7,401 nt of DNA, from the NCBI GenBank assembly GCA_017412025.1, contig JAFQOY010000275.1, forward strand, positions 1-7,401, in the 5' to 3' direction. The position numbers and the translations under genes are program-made. Under the pieces are notes generated by a model. It worked only from the letters and a program-made list of their open reading frames with translations. It was not told the DNA's origin and ran no database searches. Shown here piece by piece: positions 6,529 to 7,401 of this stretch (position 1 is its first letter; each line of letters starts with the position of its first letter). The DNA comes from Clostridia bacterium (GTDB lineage Bacteria > Bacillota_A > Clostridia > Christensenellales > Aristaeellaceae).

Positions 6529-7401
6529 TTATTCCTTGACGCCGCCGACGGCAACGCCCGCGATGATGTACTTGCTGAAGCAGAAGTAGACGATCAGAAG
6601 CGGCATGGCGGTAAGCGTCAGACCCAGATAGATGGAGCCAAATTCCGTGCGGTAGATATCGCCGCGCAGCTCCTTGACCATCATCGGCAGCGTCTTCATC
6701 GTCGGGTCAGAGAGCAGCATCAGCGGCGTCAGGTAGTTGTTCCAGGAGCCGATGACCGCCATGATGCCCATCGTCGCCATTGCCGGAATCATGATCGGCA
6801 TGATGATCGTGTTGTAGGTGTAGAATTCGCCAGCGCCGTCGATACGCGCCGCCTCGACCAGCGAGATCTGGAAGTTCGCCTCCAGATACTGCTTGAAGAA
6901 GAAGACCGTCGACGCCGCCGCGATAGAGGGAACGACCAGCGGCAGATAGCTGTTCACCCAGCCGAGCTTGTACATGAACATGTAGAAGCCCGTCGCCGTG
7001 ACCTGACCCGGGATCATGATGATGCCCAGAATCACGCTGTAGAGGAACTTCGCGCCCTTGAAGCGGTAGACCGTCAGGCCGTACGCCGTCAGCGCAGAGA
7101 AGTATACGCTCAGGATCGTGGAGCCGAACGCGATGATCGCGCTGTTCTTGAAGCCGACCCAGACGCTGAAGCTCTTGCGCTCAAGCACCTGCCAGTTGTG
7201 GCCCAGGAAGGTGGACGGAATCAGCGAGACGCCGCTCTGGATCTGCTGGGAATTGCGCGTCGCGTTGACGATCATGATCCAGAAGGGCAGCAGGCTCAGG
7301 ATGCATAGGAAGATGCACAGCACGTAGATCATGGAGCGCTTGCTGTTCAGCACGCTGCAGCAGTTGATCAGCAGCGCGGCCGCCGGCAGAACCAGCAGCG
7401 C
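6529..7401 (-). CDS. Carbohydrate ABC transporter permease, MalG type (5' end outside window)
   Basis: One of the two membrane subunits of a sugar ABC importer (binding-protein-dependent, inner-membrane component). Numbered from the GTG at 7353, six hydrophobic segments lie near residues 8-29, 72-95, 104-125, 134-153, 186-207 and 243-262. The cytoplasmic coupling loop EAARIDGAG (167-175) followed by IIMP (183-186) is the EAA motif that contacts the ATPase. The C-terminus GVAVGGVKE is typical of MalG/LacG-like permeases. The frame stays open without a stop from 7353 to the window edge (16 more codons, mostly hydrophobic). Neither the GTG at 7353 nor the ATG at 7332 has a ribosome binding site, so the real start is probably beyond 7401; the gene is given here as partial. 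The other permease, the binding protein and perhaps the ATPase are expected further right. Substrate is unproven; a xylo-oligosaccharide or similar glycoside is inferred from the GH3-xylB pair. Confidence 0.9.
   Translation of the reverse strand, partial: ALLVLPAAALLINCCSVLNSKRSMIYVLCIFLCILSLLPFWIMIVNATRNSQQIQSGVSLIPSTFLGHNWQVLERKSFSVWVGFKNSAIIAFGSTILSVYFSALTAYGLTVYRFKGAKFLYSVILGIIMIPGQVTATGFYMFMYKLGWVNSYLPLVVPSIAAASTVFFFKQYLEANFQISLVEAARIDGAGEFYTYNTIIMPIMIPAMATMGIMAVIGSWNNYLTPLMLLSDPTMKTLPMMVKELRGDIYRTEFGSIYLGLTLTAMPLLIVYFCFSKYIIAGVAVGGVKE

Overview
This window looks like a carbohydrate-use locus from a GC-rich member of the Bacillota, most likely a Clostridia-type gut or rumen anaerobe. The support is strong purine-rich ribosome binding sites, short Rho-independent terminators, Firmicutes-style promoters and the protein families present. 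The genus cannot be read from the sequence. Coding DNA is GC-rich and the main regulatory gap (3888-4099) is clearly more AT-rich.

Layout from left to right. Bases 1-201 hold no gene I can support; they contain a strong hairpin terminator (111-142) just downstream of xylB. On the minus strand, a family 3 glycoside hydrolase of the beta-xylosidase type (3887 to 1794) is followed after 113 bases by xylulokinase xylB (1680 to 202). The two probably form one transcript from a near-consensus promoter at 3979-4007. Divergent from them, a NifS/IscS-type cysteine desulfurase (4100-5227, plus strand) has its own extended -10 promoter at 4042-4071. Its 3' end overlaps by 38 bases the 3' end of a convergent minus-strand ROK-family transcriptional regulator (6413 to 5190). 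Upstream of the regulator are a 12-bp perfect palindrome of LacI/CcpA-operator type and a perfect hairpin terminator (6482-6503). That terminator closes a further minus-strand gene, a MalG-type sugar ABC transporter permease (right edge to 6529), whose 5' end probably lies outside the window.

How the genes fit together (inference). The ABC importer brings in xylo-oligosaccharides or a related glycoside. The GH3 enzyme has no signal peptide, so it would cut them in the cytoplasm. XylB phosphorylates the D-xylulose made from xylose by an isomerase encoded elsewhere, feeding the pentose phosphate pathway. The ROK protein is the likely sugar-responsive regulator. The cysteine desulfurase is the odd member: a housekeeping sulfur-mobilising enzyme placed in a sugar island without visible scaffold or tRNA-thiolation partners.

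No mobile element, CRISPR array or convincing RNA gene was seen. I did not find an evidently new multi-gene system. The points most worth a second look are the regulatory DNA, the overlapping convergent gene ends, the degenerate ROK active site and the unusual neighbourhood of the cysteine desulfurase.
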